A DNA stretch of 64,000 bases from Janibacter sp. DB-40 (GCF_029510815.1 NZ_CP120360.1:2790001-2854000); one strand, 5' to 3'. Positions 26,101 through 35,281 are shown, counted from the stretch's first letter. Translations and numbers: made by a program. The notes: generated by a model not told the origin, from the sequence alone.

Positions 26101-28083
26101 TCACTCGCTGTCGCGCCGGGCCAGGCTGGCCAGGTGGGCGTTGTAGGCCGCCAGCTCGGCGTCCCCGTCGCGGTCGGCGCGACGGTCGGTGCGCGCCTTC
26201 TCCTTGTCGTCCGACTTCATCCACTGCCAGGTCACGGCGATCGCGAGGATGATCGTCGGCACCTCGCCGACGCCCCACGCGATGGCGCCGCCGGTGCGCT
26301 GGTCGGCGAGCGGGTCGGTCATCCATGACAGGTCCAACCGACCGAAGTAGTTGGCCGCCAGCAGCTCGGTGGACTGGGTGATGAGCACACCGAAGAACGC
26401 GTGGAAGCTGATCGTGACGAAGAGGACCACGAGCAGCGCGATGGGCGACCAGCGCTTCGGGCCGGGGTCGACGCCGATGAGCACCCAGGTGAAGAGGTAC
26501 CCGCTCATGACGAAGTGCAGCATCATCAGCACGTGCCCGGTGTGGGTGCGCATGGCGAGCTCGAAGAGCGGGCTGTAGTAGAAGATCGCCAGGCTGAAGA
26601 AGAACAGCGCCGCGGCGACGGCGGGGTTGGCGAGCACGCGCAGGTACGTCGAGTGCACGACCGTGAGGATGAACTCCCGCGGCCCCAGGGTCTTGTCCTT
26701 GCGGGCGGGCAGCGCGCGCAGCGCCAGGGTGATCGGGGCCCCCGGGACCATCAGCAGCGGCGCGATCATCGCCACACCCATGTGCTCGACCATGTGCCAG
26801 GAGAAGAGGACCCGGCCGTAGACCCCCGGACCGCCGGAAGTGAAGTAGACGAAGACGAGCCAGCCGATCACCCAGCTGATCGTGCGCAGGAGCGGCCAGT
26901 GGTCACCGCGGGTGCGCAGGCGCAACACCCAGCGCACGTAGACGAAGATCGCGATCGCGGCGACGGTCACCCACAACCAGTCGATCTGCCACGCGGTGAT
27001 CCAGCTCAGGGAGTCCGGCGGGCCAGGGTCGAGGTAGCCGGAGAGGTCGTAGACGATCGAGGTCTCGGGGCGCTCCTCGGCGGTCGGCGGGGTCGGGGTC
27101 CGACCGACCGCGGCGCCCAGGCCGAAGGCCGCGGCCATGACCGCGACCTCTCCGAGGGCGAGACGGGTGAAGGGGGTGGCCCCCTTCGTCATGTCGCCGA
27201 GGGCGGTGATGGCGCGCTGCCGGTGCCACCAGCCCGCGACACCGAGGATGACCGCGGCGATCGTCTTGAGGATGAGCAGGACGCCGTAGCGGGAGGCCAG
27301 ACCGGACAGCGCCCCCATGTTGATCCACGCGGCGAGCAGGCCCGAGCCCACGAGCAGGACGAAGCACCAGCCCGCCACCACCGAGTAGCGCCGCACGGTC
27401 ACCTGGAGGTGCGAGCCCAGCGACGGGCGGATGACCACCAGGGCGATGAGGCCGCCGACCCACACCGTCGCCGTGAGGAGGTGGAACGCGAGGGCGTTGA
27501 CCCCGCCCATGTGGTCCAGGCTCGCTGCGGAGTGGCCGGACAGGGCCAGCGGGAGGAGTGCGAACAGACTGGCGGCGGAGAGCCAGCCGAGGGCGGCCTT
27601 CGACTCCGCGAGCGGCGCGCTCAGCGCAACGACCGCGACGATGATCGAGGAGATGGTGGCGGTGCGGGTGGCGTCGAGCTCCCAGATGAAGGCGGCCAGC
27701 TGCGTCAGGTAGCCCGGGTCGGTCAACCGGATACCGGCCAGCGAGGCGAAGTTGGTGAGCAGCCCTCCGATGCCCGCAAGGAACCAGACGATCGCCGCTC
27801 CCCCTGCGAGGTGGGCGAGCGTGCGCCGGCGGGTGGTGCGGGTGGTCTCCGGGACGATGAACGCCGCGAGGACGAGCGCGCCGATGGTCACCGCGGCCGC
27901 GCCGTCGTGGACGGCGCGCAGGGTCGGCAGGGACCAGCGCACGAAGGGGCCGGGGTCACCGAGCTGCAGGGGTGCCGCTCCCCCACCGAACGCGGTGGCG
28001 GCCACCACGACCAAGACCGTGAGGACGCCGAAGAGGGCCACGGGGCGCGAGGTGGTGCGGGGGGAACTCGCGGAGGGGGGCAT
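26101..28083 (-). CDS. CopD-CtaG fusion membrane protein (copper import / cytochrome oxidase assembly)
   Basis: A 660-residue polytopic protein. The N-terminal half (about residues 15-345) has the CopD-type helices, with AFHLLTATVWVGGLIALV as the conserved His-containing segment. The C-terminal half (about 375-630) is CtaG-like: FSWHMVEHMGVAMIAPLL and HFVMSGYLFTWVLIGVDP with conserved histidines. CopD moves copper inward, and CtaG-type proteins help deliver copper to caa3 oxidases. A charged cytoplasmic tail follows. The ATG at 28083 has no ribosome-binding site but is preceded by TAGATT at a 7-base distance, the arrangement of a leaderless transcript. Divergent MarR regulator 82 bp away. Confidence 0.85.
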   Translation of the reverse strand: MPPSASSPRTTSRPVALFGVLTVLVVVAATAFGGGAAPLQLGDPGPFVRWSLPTLRAVHDGAAAVTIGALVLAAFIVPETTRTTRRRTLAHLAGGAAIVWFLAGIGGLLTNFASLAGIRLTDPGYLTQLAAFIWELDATRTATISSIIVAVVALSAPLAESKAALGWLSAASLFALLPLALSGHSAASLDHMGGVNALAFHLLTATVWVGGLIALVVIRPSLGSHLQVTVRRYSVVAGWCFVLLVGSGLLAAWINMGALSGLASRYGVLLILKTIAAVILGVAGWWHRQRAITALGDMTKGATPFTRLALGEVAVMAAAFGLGAAVGRTPTPPTAEERPETSIVYDLSGYLDPGPPDSLSWITAWQIDWLWVTVAAIAIFVYVRWVLRLRTRGDHWPLLRTISWVIGWLVFVYFTSGGPGVYGRVLFSWHMVEHMGVAMIAPLLMVPGAPITLALRALPARKDKTLGPREFILTVVHSTYLRVLANPAVAAALFFFSLAIFYYSPLFELAMRTHTGHVLMMLHFVMSGYLFTWVLIGVDPGPKRWSPIALLVVLFVTISFHAFFGVLITQSTELLAANYFGRLDLSWMTDPLADQRTGGAIAWGVGEVPTIILAIAVTWQWMKSDDKEKARTDRRADRDGDAELAAYNAHLASLARRDSE

Positions 28084-28165
28084 GACGTCTAATCTAGGCA
28101 ACGCACCTGAAGAGTCCCTCCCCGGTGCTCCTCAGCGTCCGTCACCAACCGTCAGGAGGCACCGC

Positions 28166-28609
28166 GTGTCCGCGTCTGCCGGCCAGCTCAGCGTCAGCAT
28201 CATCCGGATGCTGCGCATGCTGCACGCCACCCGCGCCCGGGCTCCTCGCGTGCACCCCGGCCTCGAGCCGAGCCACCACGCGGTGCTCGTCGCGCTGCGC
28301 GACAGGCCGGCCCGGGTCGGCGACATCGCCGAGCGCAACATCTCCGACGCCTCCACCGTCAGCCGTCAGGTCAGCCACCTGACCGCGCTCGGCCTCGTCG
28401 AGAAGGTGCCGGACCCGCAGGACGGCCGCGCGCAGGTCGTGGCCCTGTCCGACGAGGGGAGGGCCGTCCTCGACGAGCTCGTCGCCCGCCGCGAGGCGTG
28501 GTTCGAGGAGTTGCTCGCGGACTGGCCCGACGAGGACGTGGAGACCTTCATCCACTACCTCGACCGCTTCTGCGACACCGTCGCCGCGGACCAGCGCCAC
28601 CAGCCCTGA
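28166..28609 (+). CDS. MarR-family transcriptional regulator
   Basis: A 147-residue winged-helix protein. The core runs through HPGLEPSHHAVLVALRD, VGDIAERNISDASTVSRQ (recognition helix) and VEKVPDPQDGRAQVVALSDEG (the wing, with the conserved DxR). GTG at 28166 follows AGGAGG with a 6-base spacer. It is divergent from the CopD-CtaG gene, which makes that gene and itself the likely targets. The inducing ligand is unknown. A repeat array begins 12 bp after its stop. Confidence 0.87.
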   Translation: MSASAGQLSVSIIRMLRMLHATRARAPRVHPGLEPSHHAVLVALRDRPARVGDIAERNISDASTVSRQVSHLTALGLVEKVPDPQDGRAQVVALSDEGRAVLDELVARREAWFEELLADWPDEDVETFIHYLDRFCDTVAADQRHQP

Positions 28610-28620
28610 GCTCGGGTGCC

Positions 28621-28706
28621 CGCAACTGCTTAGGCTCCTGCGAGACCCAGGCCGCAACTGCTTGGGCTCCTGCGAGACCCGGCCCGCAACTGCTTGGGCT
28701 CCTGCG
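28621..28706 (+). repeat. Repeat array A: three 22-bp palindromic units, period 32 bp
   Basis: Units at 28621-28642, 28653-28674 and 28685-28706 share the core AACTGCTTAGGCTCC (second and third have TTGGG for TTAGG) between CGC and TGCG ends. The ends CGCA/TGCG and the inner TGCT/GGCT region pair imperfectly, so each unit could fold as a small hairpin. The array separates the converging MarR and E2 genes. Confidence 0.9.
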
Positions 28707-28731
28707 AATCGTGGGCCGGGCCCCTGACCCC

Positions 28732-30150
28732 TCAGGCCCAGAGGAAGGCCGTCCCCGGGTCGTGGAGCAGGGCGGCGACGTCGGCGAGCAGCTTGCTGCC
28801 CAGCTCACCGTCGACGAGCCGGTGGTCGAAGGAGAGCGCGAGCTGGGTGACCCAGCGCGGCTCGATCGACTCGCTGCCGTCGGCACCGGTGACCACCCAC
28901 GGCGTGCGCCGCACCGCACCGAAGGCGAGGATGGCGGCCTCACCCGGGTTGAGGATCGGGGTGCCCGTGTCGACGCCGAAGACGCCGACGTTGGTGATCG
29001 TCGCGGTCCCACCGGACAGGTCGGCCGGCTGCGTCTTGCCCTCACGGGCCGTGGCGACGAGGTCACCCAGCGCACCGGCGAGGTCGTGCAGGGAGAGCCG
29101 GTCGGCGGCCTTGATGTTGGGCACGAGCAGCCCGCGGGGGGTGGCCGCGGCGATGCCGAGGTTGACGTCGCGGTGGTAGACGATCTCCTGCGTGGCGTCG
29201 TCCCAGCTGGCGTTGGCCTCCGCGTGCCGGCGCAGCGCCAGGGTGAAGGCCTTGGCGACGACGAGCAGCGGCGTGACCTTCACGTCCCGGAAGGACCGGT
29301 CGCCCTTGAGCCGCTCGACCATGTCCATCATCGCCGTGACGTCGACGGTGACGAACTCGGTCACGTGCGGCGCGGTGAACGCCGAGGAGACCATCGCCTG
29401 CGCCGTCGCCCTGCGCACGCCCTTGATCGGCACCCGGGTCTCCGCAGGGCCATCGGCGAAGGGGGTGACACCAGTGGCGGAAGCAGCGGCAGCGCCGCCG
29501 GTCGCACCGGTCGCACCGGCCGCACCCGTGGACCCGGAGGCCGCCGACTCCACGTCGGCGCGGGTGACGATGCCCCCTTCGCCCGTGGGGGTGACCGACT
29601 GCAGGTCGACGCCGAGGTCCTTGGCGAGCTTGCGCACCGGCGGCTTGGCCAGGGCCCGGGTCGCCTGCGGGCTCAGCGGCTCGGTCGGAGCAGCCGGGGC
29701 CGGGGCTTCCGGGGCCGGCGCGGGCTCGGGGGACACCGGTGCGGCAGCTGCGGGGTCGGCGGCTGCGGGCGCTGCACCCTTGCGGGCGCGACGGCGGGTG
29801 CTGCCGGCCTTGGCGCCGTAGCCGACGAGGTTGGGGCCGGCCGACTCGTCGGCCTCGCCCGCGCCCTCCGCCGGGGCCTCACCCGCCGGGGCGGCCTCGG
29901 GCGCGCTGCCCTCGACCTCGACGGCGATGATCGGGGCGCCCACGTCGACGGTGTCGCCCTCGGCCACGAGCAGCTCGGTGATCGTGCCCGCGAAGGGGAT
30001 CGGCAGCTCGACGAGGGACTTGGCGGTCTCGACCTCGATGATGATCTGGTTGACGGTGACGGTGTCACCGGGCTGGACCTTCCAGGAGACGACGTCGGCC
30101 TCCGTGAGGCCCTCGCCGGGGTCGGGCAGGGTGAAGTGCTGTACGGCCAC
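28732..30150 (-). CDS. bkdC: 2-oxoacid dehydrogenase E2 (dihydrolipoamide acyltransferase)
   Basis: A 472-residue E2 component. Order: one lipoyl domain (residues 1-78; lipoylated Lys about 43 in ETAKSLVE), an Ala/Pro-rich hinge, a peripheral subunit-binding domain (about 160-205, VRKLAKDLGVDLQSV), a second flexible linker, and the acyltransferase domain with the catalytic DHRLVDG near residue 441. It passes the acyl group from lipoyl to CoA. GTG at 30150 follows AGGAGG by 6 bases. It lies 14 bp after the E1beta stop. Substrate may be branched-chain 2-oxoacids or pyruvate; the E1 architecture favours the former. No E3 in the window. Confidence 0.87.
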   Translation of the reverse strand: MAVQHFTLPDPGEGLTEADVVSWKVQPGDTVTVNQIIIEVETAKSLVELPIPFAGTITELLVAEGDTVDVGAPIIAVEVEGSAPEAAPAGEAPAEGAGEADESAGPNLVGYGAKAGSTRRRARKGAAPAAADPAAAAPVSPEPAPAPEAPAPAAPTEPLSPQATRALAKPPVRKLAKDLGVDLQSVTPTGEGGIVTRADVESAASGSTGAAGATGATGGAAAASATGVTPFADGPAETRVPIKGVRRATAQAMVSSAFTAPHVTEFVTVDVTAMMDMVERLKGDRSFRDVKVTPLLVVAKAFTLALRRHAEANASWDDATQEIVYHRDVNLGIAAATPRGLLVPNIKAADRLSLHDLAGALGDLVATAREGKTQPADLSGGTATITNVGVFGVDTGTPILNPGEAAILAFGAVRRTPWVVTGADGSESIEPRWVTQLALSFDHRLVDGELGSKLLADVAALLHDPGTAFLWA

Positions 30151-30164
30151 GGTGGTCCTCCTGG

Positions 30165-31154
30165 TCAGTGGGCGAGCGAGCGGTCGACGGCGTCGAGGAC
30201 GCGGTCGAGGGTCGGGAGGAACTCCTCCTCGAAACGGCTCGGCGGGTAGGGGATGTTGTAGCCCCCGACCCGCAGCACCGGCGCCTCGAGGTGGTAGAAG
30301 CACTCCTCCTGGATCCGGGCCGCGATCTCCGCCCCCATCCCGACGAAGGTCTGCGCCTCGTGGACGATGACCGCACGCCGGGTCTTCTTCACCGACTCCA
30401 TGATCGTCGGCAGGTCCAGCGGGCTGAGCGTGCGCAGGTCGACGACCTCGAGGTTGCGCCCCTCCTCCGCCGCGGCCTCGGCCGCCTGCAGGCAGGTCTT
30501 GACCATCGGGCCGTAGCACAGCAGCGTCGCGTCGCTGCCCTCACGGACCACGCGGGCGTCGTACAGACCGAGCTCGGGGGTGCCCCCTTCGTCGATCTCG
30601 GTCTCGCCGCGCTCGTGGTACCGGCGCTTGGGCTCGAAGAAGATCACCGGGTCGTCGGACTCGATCGCCTGCTGCATCATCCAGTAGCCGTCCGCCGCGT
30701 TGCTGCAGGTGACCACCCGCAGGCCGGCGGTGTGCGCGAAGTAGGCCTCGTTGGACTCGCTGTGGTGCTCGACCGCGCCGATGCCACCACCGCAGGGGAT
30801 GCGGATGACCAGCGGCAGCTTGAGGTGCCCGAGCGAGCGGGCGTGCATCTTGGCGACCTGCGAGACGATCTGGTCGAAGGCCGGGTAGACGAAGCCGTCG
30901 AACTGGATCTCCACGACGGGCCGGTACCCGCGCAGGGCCAGACCGACCGCGGCCCCGACGATGCCGGACTCGGCGAGCGGGGTGTCCATGACGCGGTGGT
31001 CGCCGAAGTCCTTCTGCAGGCCCTCGGTGATGCGGAAGACGCCGCCGAGCTTGCCGACGTCCTCCCCCATGAGCACGACCTTGGGGTCCTTCTCCATCGC
31101 GCGCCGCAGTCCGGCGTTCAGGCCCTTGGCGAGGCTGAGGCGGGTGCCGCTCAT
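30165..31154 (-). CDS. bkdB: 2-oxoacid dehydrogenase E1 beta subunit
   Basis: A 329-residue transketolase-family subunit. Typical segments: VVLMGEDVGKLGGVFRIT (residues 26-43), DTPLAESGIVGAAVGLALRG, VEIQFDGFVYPAFDQIVSQ, and RIPCGGGIGAVEHHSESNEA. With the alpha subunit it binds thiamine diphosphate and decarboxylates the 2-oxoacid. Its ATG overlaps the TGA of the alpha gene by 4 bp (ATGA), so subunits are made in equal amounts. Length is normal for the family. Confidence 0.9.
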   Translation of the reverse strand: MSGTRLSLAKGLNAGLRRAMEKDPKVVLMGEDVGKLGGVFRITEGLQKDFGDHRVMDTPLAESGIVGAAVGLALRGYRPVVEIQFDGFVYPAFDQIVSQVAKMHARSLGHLKLPLVIRIPCGGGIGAVEHHSESNEAYFAHTAGLRVVTCSNAADGYWMMQQAIESDDPVIFFEPKRRYHERGETEIDEGGTPELGLYDARVVREGSDATLLCYGPMVKTCLQAAEAAAEEGRNLEVVDLRTLSPLDLPTIMESVKKTRRAVIVHEAQTFVGMGAEIAARIQEECFYHLEAPVLRVGGYNIPYPPSRFEEEFLPTLDRVLDAVDRSLAH

Positions 31155-32386
31155 GCCTGGCCCCCTTCCTCGGCGAAGCCGGCGTGGTAGGCGAGGAACT
31201 CCTCGCGCTCGGCCTCCACCAGCGGGTGGTACTCGGTGTACTGGTGGTCGAACATCGTCGGCAGCTCCGGGTCGGGCATCTCCTGGCAGGCCTTGCGCAC
31301 GCGCGCGGCGATCTCGTCGGCCTCCGCGTCGACGGCGGCGAAGAACTCCTCGTCCGCGTGGTTGCGCTCGGCCATGAAGCCGCGCATCCGCTTGATCGGG
31401 TCCTTCTCCTTCCAGATCTCGACCTCGGCGCTGCTGCGGTACTTGCTCGGGTCGTCGGAGGTCGTGTGCGCACCCATCCGATAGGTGTAGGCCTCGATGA
31501 GGGTCGGGCCCTGACCGGAGCGGGCCTTGTCGAGCGCGTCCTTGGCGACCGCGTAGGTGGCCAGCGGGTCGTTGCCGTCGACGAGCACGCCGGGGAAGCC
31601 GAAGCCGCGGGCGCGCTGGTACGGCGGGATGATGAACTGCTTCTCGTTGGGCTCGGAGATGGCCCACTGGTTGTTCTGCACGAAGAACACGGTCGGCGCG
31701 TTGGTCACGGCCGCGAAGACGAGCGCCTCGTTGAAGTCGCCCTGGCTCGTGCCACCGTCACCGGTGAAGGCCATCACGGCCGCGTCCCGGTCCGGGTCGC
31801 CGGTGCCCATGTCGCCGTCAGCGGCGATGCCCATGGCGTAGCCGACCGCGTGCAGCATCTGGTTGCCGATGACGATCGTGTAGAGATGGAAGTTGTTCTC
31901 GTTGGAGTCCCACCCGCCGTGGTTGACCCCGCGGAACATCCCGAGGAGGTTCTCCGGCGGCACGCCGCGGCACCAGGCGACGCCGTGCTCGCGGTAGCCG
32001 GGGAAGGCGTAGTCGTGGTCGCGCAGCGCGCGACCGGCGCCGACCTGCGCGGCCTCCTGGCCGAGGAGGCTCGGCCACAGGCCGAGCTCACCCTGGCGCT
32101 GGAGCGCGAAGCCCTCGGCGTCGATGCGGCGCACGAGGACGAGGTCGCGGTAGATGATCCGCGCGTCCTCGCTCGTCATCTCCTCGACGATCTGCGCGTA
32201 GGGAGCGTTGGTCTCGTTGGTGTCCAGCCGGTTGCCGTCCGCGTCGACGAACTGCACCATCTCCGGGTTCTCGTCCGAGAAGTGCCCGTAGATCTGCGAC
32301 GGGGGCGTCGGCCCCGACTCGGGTGAGGGCTGGAAGGCCCCCTCCATGCGGGACCGGGCGTGCCCGGCGACCTCGTTGTCGCTCAA
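31151..32386 (-). CDS. bkdA: 2-oxoacid dehydrogenase E1 alpha subunit
   Basis: A 411-residue subunit with the thiamine diphosphate motif from GDGGTSQGDF (about residue 207) to FFVQNNQWAIS (about 238). The phosphorylation-loop region YRMGAHTTSDDPSKYR matches branched-chain E1alpha. It has an N-terminal extension of about 40 residues. The start is taken as TTG 32386 because GGGAG lies 6 bases upstream; ATG 32347 is the alternative. First gene of a three-gene operon with E1beta and E2. Assignment to branched-chain acids over pyruvate is by resemblance to the mycobacterial BkdABC-type set. Confidence 0.85.
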   Translation of the reverse strand: MSDNEVAGHARSRMEGAFQPSPESGPTPPSQIYGHFSDENPEMVQFVDADGNRLDTNETNAPYAQIVEEMTSEDARIIYRDLVLVRRIDAEGFALQRQGELGLWPSLLGQEAAQVGAGRALRDHDYAFPGYREHGVAWCRGVPPENLLGMFRGVNHGGWDSNENNFHLYTIVIGNQMLHAVGYAMGIAADGDMGTGDPDRDAAVMAFTGDGGTSQGDFNEALVFAAVTNAPTVFFVQNNQWAISEPNEKQFIIPPYQRARGFGFPGVLVDGNDPLATYAVAKDALDKARSGQGPTLIEAYTYRMGAHTTSDDPSKYRSSAEVEIWKEKDPIKRMRGFMAERNHADEEFFAAVDAEADEIAARVRKACQEMPDPELPTMFDHQYTEYHPLVEAEREEFLAYHAGFAEEGGQA

Positions 32387-32787
32387 CTGATGCTCCCTTC
32401 GCTCCACGTCCCGGGGGATCGCCCCGTGCCGCGGCAGTGAGGTGCGCCGCCAACGGCGCAACGTTCGGCTGCGGCCGGCTTGTGACCGGGACCACAGATC
32501 TCTTGGTGTCGACCCAACCTAGCGTCTCACTGGCTGGACGCCCAAACCCCGCCCGGCCCCCGGATCTCGCAGGAGCCCAAGCAGTTGCGAAGGGGGCTGG
32601 GCCCGGACCTTGCAGGAGCCTAAGCAGTTGCGAAGGCTCGCAAGAGCCTAAGCAGTTGCGAAGGGGGCGGGCCCAGATCTCGCAGGAGCCTAAGCAGTTG
32701 CAGGGTTCCCCCGCAGAGTCACTCCCTCGGTCGCGCCCCTGTGGAAATCCCATCGGCGGGGGGCGTCGATTCCGGCAGGCTTGCCCT
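32387..32787. other. Intergenic region with repeat array B, no gene seen
   Basis: This 401-bp gap separates the divergent E1alpha and AbiEi-DUF559 genes. The left 170 bp should hold the E1alpha promoter and contains the near-palindrome GGTGTCGACC around 32504-32513. The middle holds four repeat units (32568-32702). The right 85 bp leads to the GTG start of the next gene, with only a weak GGCAGG site. Open frames through the repeats are artefacts of their sequence. Confidence 0.7.
32568..32702 (-). repeat. Repeat array B: four 22-bp units
   Basis: Units at 32568-32589, 32611-32632, 32639-32660 and 32681-32702, in the opposite orientation to array A (core GGAGCCTAAGCAGTT on the plus strand). 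Start-to-start spacings are 43, 28 and 42 bp. Spacers include AAGGGGGCTGGGCCCGGACC and a close variant. The 28-bp step shows that a spacer has been partly deleted. Confidence 0.9.
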
Positions 32788-33729
32788 GTGCGACCAACAC
32801 TGCGGATCGACCCGGCGGACCTCGGCGACCTGCCCCTGTTCGACGCCGCGGAGGCCAGATCCATGGGAATCTCCGCACACGATCTCGCGATCCTGGTGCG
32901 CCGCGGATTGCTGTGGCGAGTGGAGCGCGGGTGGTACTCGACCCAGTTGGATGCGGCGGAGGAGGAGAGACACGTCCTGCGGACCGTCGCCGCTCTGCAG
33001 CTGCACGGCGAGGAGTCCGTCGCGTGCCGGCACTCCGCGATCCTGCTCCACGGGCTTCCCCTGGCGCGCACGGACCTCTCGGTCGTCGAGATCGGCAAGG
33101 TCAACGCATCCCACGGTCGAGTGCGGCAGGGGGTACGAGTGAGTCGAACGCCCGCGGACGGGCATGACGTCCGCGAGCTCGTCGCTCCCATCGCCAACCG
33201 GCCCGTCCGCGTAGCGGGTCCTGCGAGAGCCATCGTGGGGACTGCTCTGAACAACAATCCGCTCGGAGCCCTGGTCGCCGCCGACCACGCGGTGCGGCAC
33301 GGCTTGTGCACTCACGTGCAGATCGAGCAGGACCTCTCGAGCATGCGCGGCTTCAAGGGGGTGGCCCGTGCGAGAGATGCCCTCGCACACATAGATCCGC
33401 GGCACGAGTCGCCGGGAGAGACCCTGACTGCCGACGTCCTGCGTCGCCGACCGTGGGACTTCGACCCGCAGGTCAATGTGGTGGCACGAGGCCGTCGGTA
33501 CCGCCTTGACTTCGCCCTGCGAGAGCACAGGGTCGCCATCGAGTTCGACGGCGCGATCAAGTACACCGACCCCGGCGTCATGGAGGAGCAGCTCGCGCGT
33601 GAAGCTGACCTGCGCGCCGAAGGTTGGGTGGTCGTTCGAATCACCTGGGGGGACCTCACGGACGAGGCGAAGATCCACGGCCTTCTCTCTGCGGCAGTCG
33701 CCGCCGCCACCAGGGCGCAGGCTGCCTGA
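32788..33729 (+). CDS. AbiEi-type antitoxin-domain protein fused to a DUF559 nuclease-like domain
   Basis: A 313-residue protein. The N-terminal 100 residues resemble the winged-helix AbiEi antitoxin family (MGISAHDLAILVRRGLLWRV, then RGWYST and a VACRHSAILLHGLPL block). The C-terminal 100 residues resemble the DUF559/Vsr-like endonuclease fold: RRYRLDFALREHRVAIEFDG (about residues 234-253), the IEFDG acid and a following ADLRAEGWVVVRITW. Such stand-alone fusions are common in actinobacteria and their role is not established. No AbiEii-type toxin lies beside it. The GTG start at 32788 has only weak GGCAGG support. The gene sits between repeat arrays B and C. Confidence 0.75.
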   Translation: MRPTLRIDPADLGDLPLFDAAEARSMGISAHDLAILVRRGLLWRVERGWYSTQLDAAEEERHVLRTVAALQLHGEESVACRHSAILLHGLPLARTDLSVVEIGKVNASHGRVRQGVRVSRTPADGHDVRELVAPIANRPVRVAGPARAIVGTALNNNPLGALVAADHAVRHGLCTHVQIEQDLSSMRGFKGVARARDALAHIDPRHESPGETLTADVLRRRPWDFDPQVNVVARGRRYRLDFALREHRVAIEFDGAIKYTDPGVMEEQLAREADLRAEGWVVVRITWGDLTDEAKIHGLLSAAVAAATRAQAA

Positions 33730-33738
33730 CTCACCGCT

Positions 33739-34010
33739 CGCAGGAGCCTAAGCAGTTGCGAAGGGGGCGGGCCCGGACCTTGCAGGAGCCTAAGCAACCT
33801 TGCAGGAGCCTAAGCAGTTGCGAAGGGGGCGGGCCCGGACCTTGCAGGAGCCTAAGCAACCTTGCAGGAGCCTAAGCAGTTGCGAAGGGGGCGGGCCCGG
33901 ACCTTGCAGGAGCCTAAGCAGTTGCGAAGGGGGCGGACCCGGACCTTGCAAGAGCCTAAGCAGTTGTGAAGGGGGCGGGCCCGGACCTTGCAAGAGCCTA
34001 AGCAGCTGCG
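33739..34010 (-). repeat. Repeat array C: six full and two truncated units, period 42 bp
   Basis: Full units start at 33739, 33801, 33863, 33905, 33947 and 33989; truncated 17-bp units start at 33781 and 33843. Steps are 42, 20, 42, 20, 42, 42 and 42 bp, so a 62-bp compound block (full plus truncated) has itself been duplicated. Later units carry base changes (GCAAGAG, GTTGTG, AGCTGCG), as expected if the right end is older. The last unit contains the stop codon of hisC. Confidence 0.92.
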
Positions 34011-35083
34011 AAGGACTCGGCGACCTCGATGAGGCGGTCGTTCGCCTCGGGCTCGCCGATGGTCACACGCACCCCATCGGTGCCGTAGGGCCGCACGGAC
34101 AGGCCGGCCTCGTCGCACGCCGCCACGAAGTCAGGGGTGCGCTCCCCGAGCGGGAACCACACGAAGTTCGCCTGCGTCACCGGGACGTCCCACCCGGCCG
34201 CGCGCAGTCCGTCGACCACCCGGGCCCGCTCGGCCACGAGCCGCTGCACGCGCTCGTCCAACTCCCCCTTCGCCTCCAACGACGCGACGGCGGCCACCTG
34301 CGCGAGGTGGTTGACGCCGAAGGGGGTCGCGGTCTTGCGCAGTGCCTCGGCCACCGGCGCGTCCGCCACCGCGTACCCGACGCGCAGGCCGGCCAACCCG
34401 TACGCCTTGGAGAAGGTGCGCAGGAGAACGACGTTGCGGTGCTCGCGCCGCAGCGCCAGCCCGTCGACGGCGTCCTCACCGTCGACGAACTCCAGGTAGG
34501 CCTCGTCGACGACGACGAGCACGTGCGAGGGCACCTTCGCGATGAAGTCGACCAGCTCGGTGTGGGTCACCGAGGGGCCGGTCGGGTTGTTGGGGGTGCA
34601 CACGAGCACGACCTTGGTGCGGTCGGTGATCGCGGCGGCCATGGCGTCGAGGTCGTGGCGGTGCTCGTCGGTCAGCGGCACCATGACCGGGGTCGCCCCG
34701 GCGATCCGCGTGACGATCGGGTACGCCTCGAAGGAACGCCACGCGAAGACCACCTCGTCCCCGGCGTCGCACATCGCCTGGATGATCTGGCCGAGCACGC
34801 CGACCGACCCGGTGCCGGTCGCGACCTGCTCGCGGGGCACGTCGAGGTGCGCGGCGAGGGCGTCGGTGAGGGCGCCGACACCCATGTCGGGGTAACGGTT
34901 GATCTCGGCGGCGCGCTCGCGCACGACCTCGAGCACCGAGGGCAGCGGCGGGTACGGGTTCTCGTTCGAGGAGACCTTGTAGACCGTCAACCCCTCACGC
35001 GGCGTCGGAGGTTTGCCGGCGACGTAGGCCGGGACCTGGTCGAGGGCGGAGCGCAACCGGGGGGAGTCCATGGAGCGCACCAT
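33998..35083 (-). CDS. hisC: Histidinol-phosphate aminotransferase
   Basis: A 361-residue fold-type I PLP enzyme: [13 protein letters not shown] near the N-terminus, [16 protein letters not shown] (about residue 155), [12 protein letters not shown], and the PLP lysine in [16 protein letters not shown] (about 222). It converts imidazole acetol phosphate and glutamate to histidinol phosphate. The sequence also fits the actinobacterial aromatic aminotransferase Pat-type, which is very similar. The ATG at 35083 or 35071 may be the start; neither has a strong site. Stop codon TAG (33998-34000) lies inside a unit of array C, and array D begins 15 bp upstream of the start. It stands alone, not in a his operon. 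Confidence 0.85.
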   Translation of the reverse strand: MVRSMDSPRLRSALDQVPAYVAGKPPTPREGLTVYKVSSNENPYPPLPSVLEVVRERAAEINRYPDMGVGALTDALAAHLDVPREQVATGTGSVGVLGQIIQAMCDAGDEVVFAWRSFEAYPIVTRIAGATPVMVPLTDEHRHDLDAMAAAITDRTKVVLVCTPNNPTGPSVTHTELVDFIAKVPSHVLVVVDEAYLEFVDGEDAVDGLALRREHRNVVLLRTFSKAYGLAGLRVGYAVADAPVAEALRKTATPFGVNHLAQVAAVASLEAKGELDERVQRLVAERARVVDGLRAAGWDVPVTQANFVWFPLGERTPDFVAACDEAGLSVRPYGTDGVRVTIGEPEANDRLIEVAESFAAA

Positions 35084-35097
35084 AACCACTCGTGGGC

Positions 35098-35235
35098 GGC
35101 AGCTGCTTAGGCTCCTGCGACCCTCCCGACGCAACTGCTTAGGCTCCTGCGAGTTCCGGGCCGCACCCGGGTGCAACTGCTTAGGCTCCTGCGAGTTCCG
35201 GGCCGCACCCGGGTGCAACTGCTTAGGCTCCTGCG
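35098..35235 (+). repeat. Repeat array D: four units, period 42 bp, inverted relative to array C
   Basis: Units at 35098-35119, 35130-35151, 35172-35193 and 35214-35235 in the AACTGCTTAGGCTCC orientation; the last three are exactly 42 bp apart. The spacer, read on the minus strand, ends GGCCCGGAACT and is related to the array C spacer ending GGGCCCGGACCT. Arrays C and D therefore form inverted repeats flanking hisC. Confidence 0.92.
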
Positions 35236-35281
35236 AAGGGGGAGGTTCGGGGGTGGGTCGGGTCGTCGGTTCGGGCTCCGG

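Noticed and set aside
26401..28092. A 563-codon plus-strand frame opposite the CopD-CtaG gene
   Set aside because: Charged low-complexity shadow; the minus-strand gene has clear membrane helices and conserved histidines.
33739..34010. CRISPR array
   Set aside because: The repeated unit with regular spacing looked CRISPR-like, but the 20-bp spacers are near-identical to each other and no cas gene is present.
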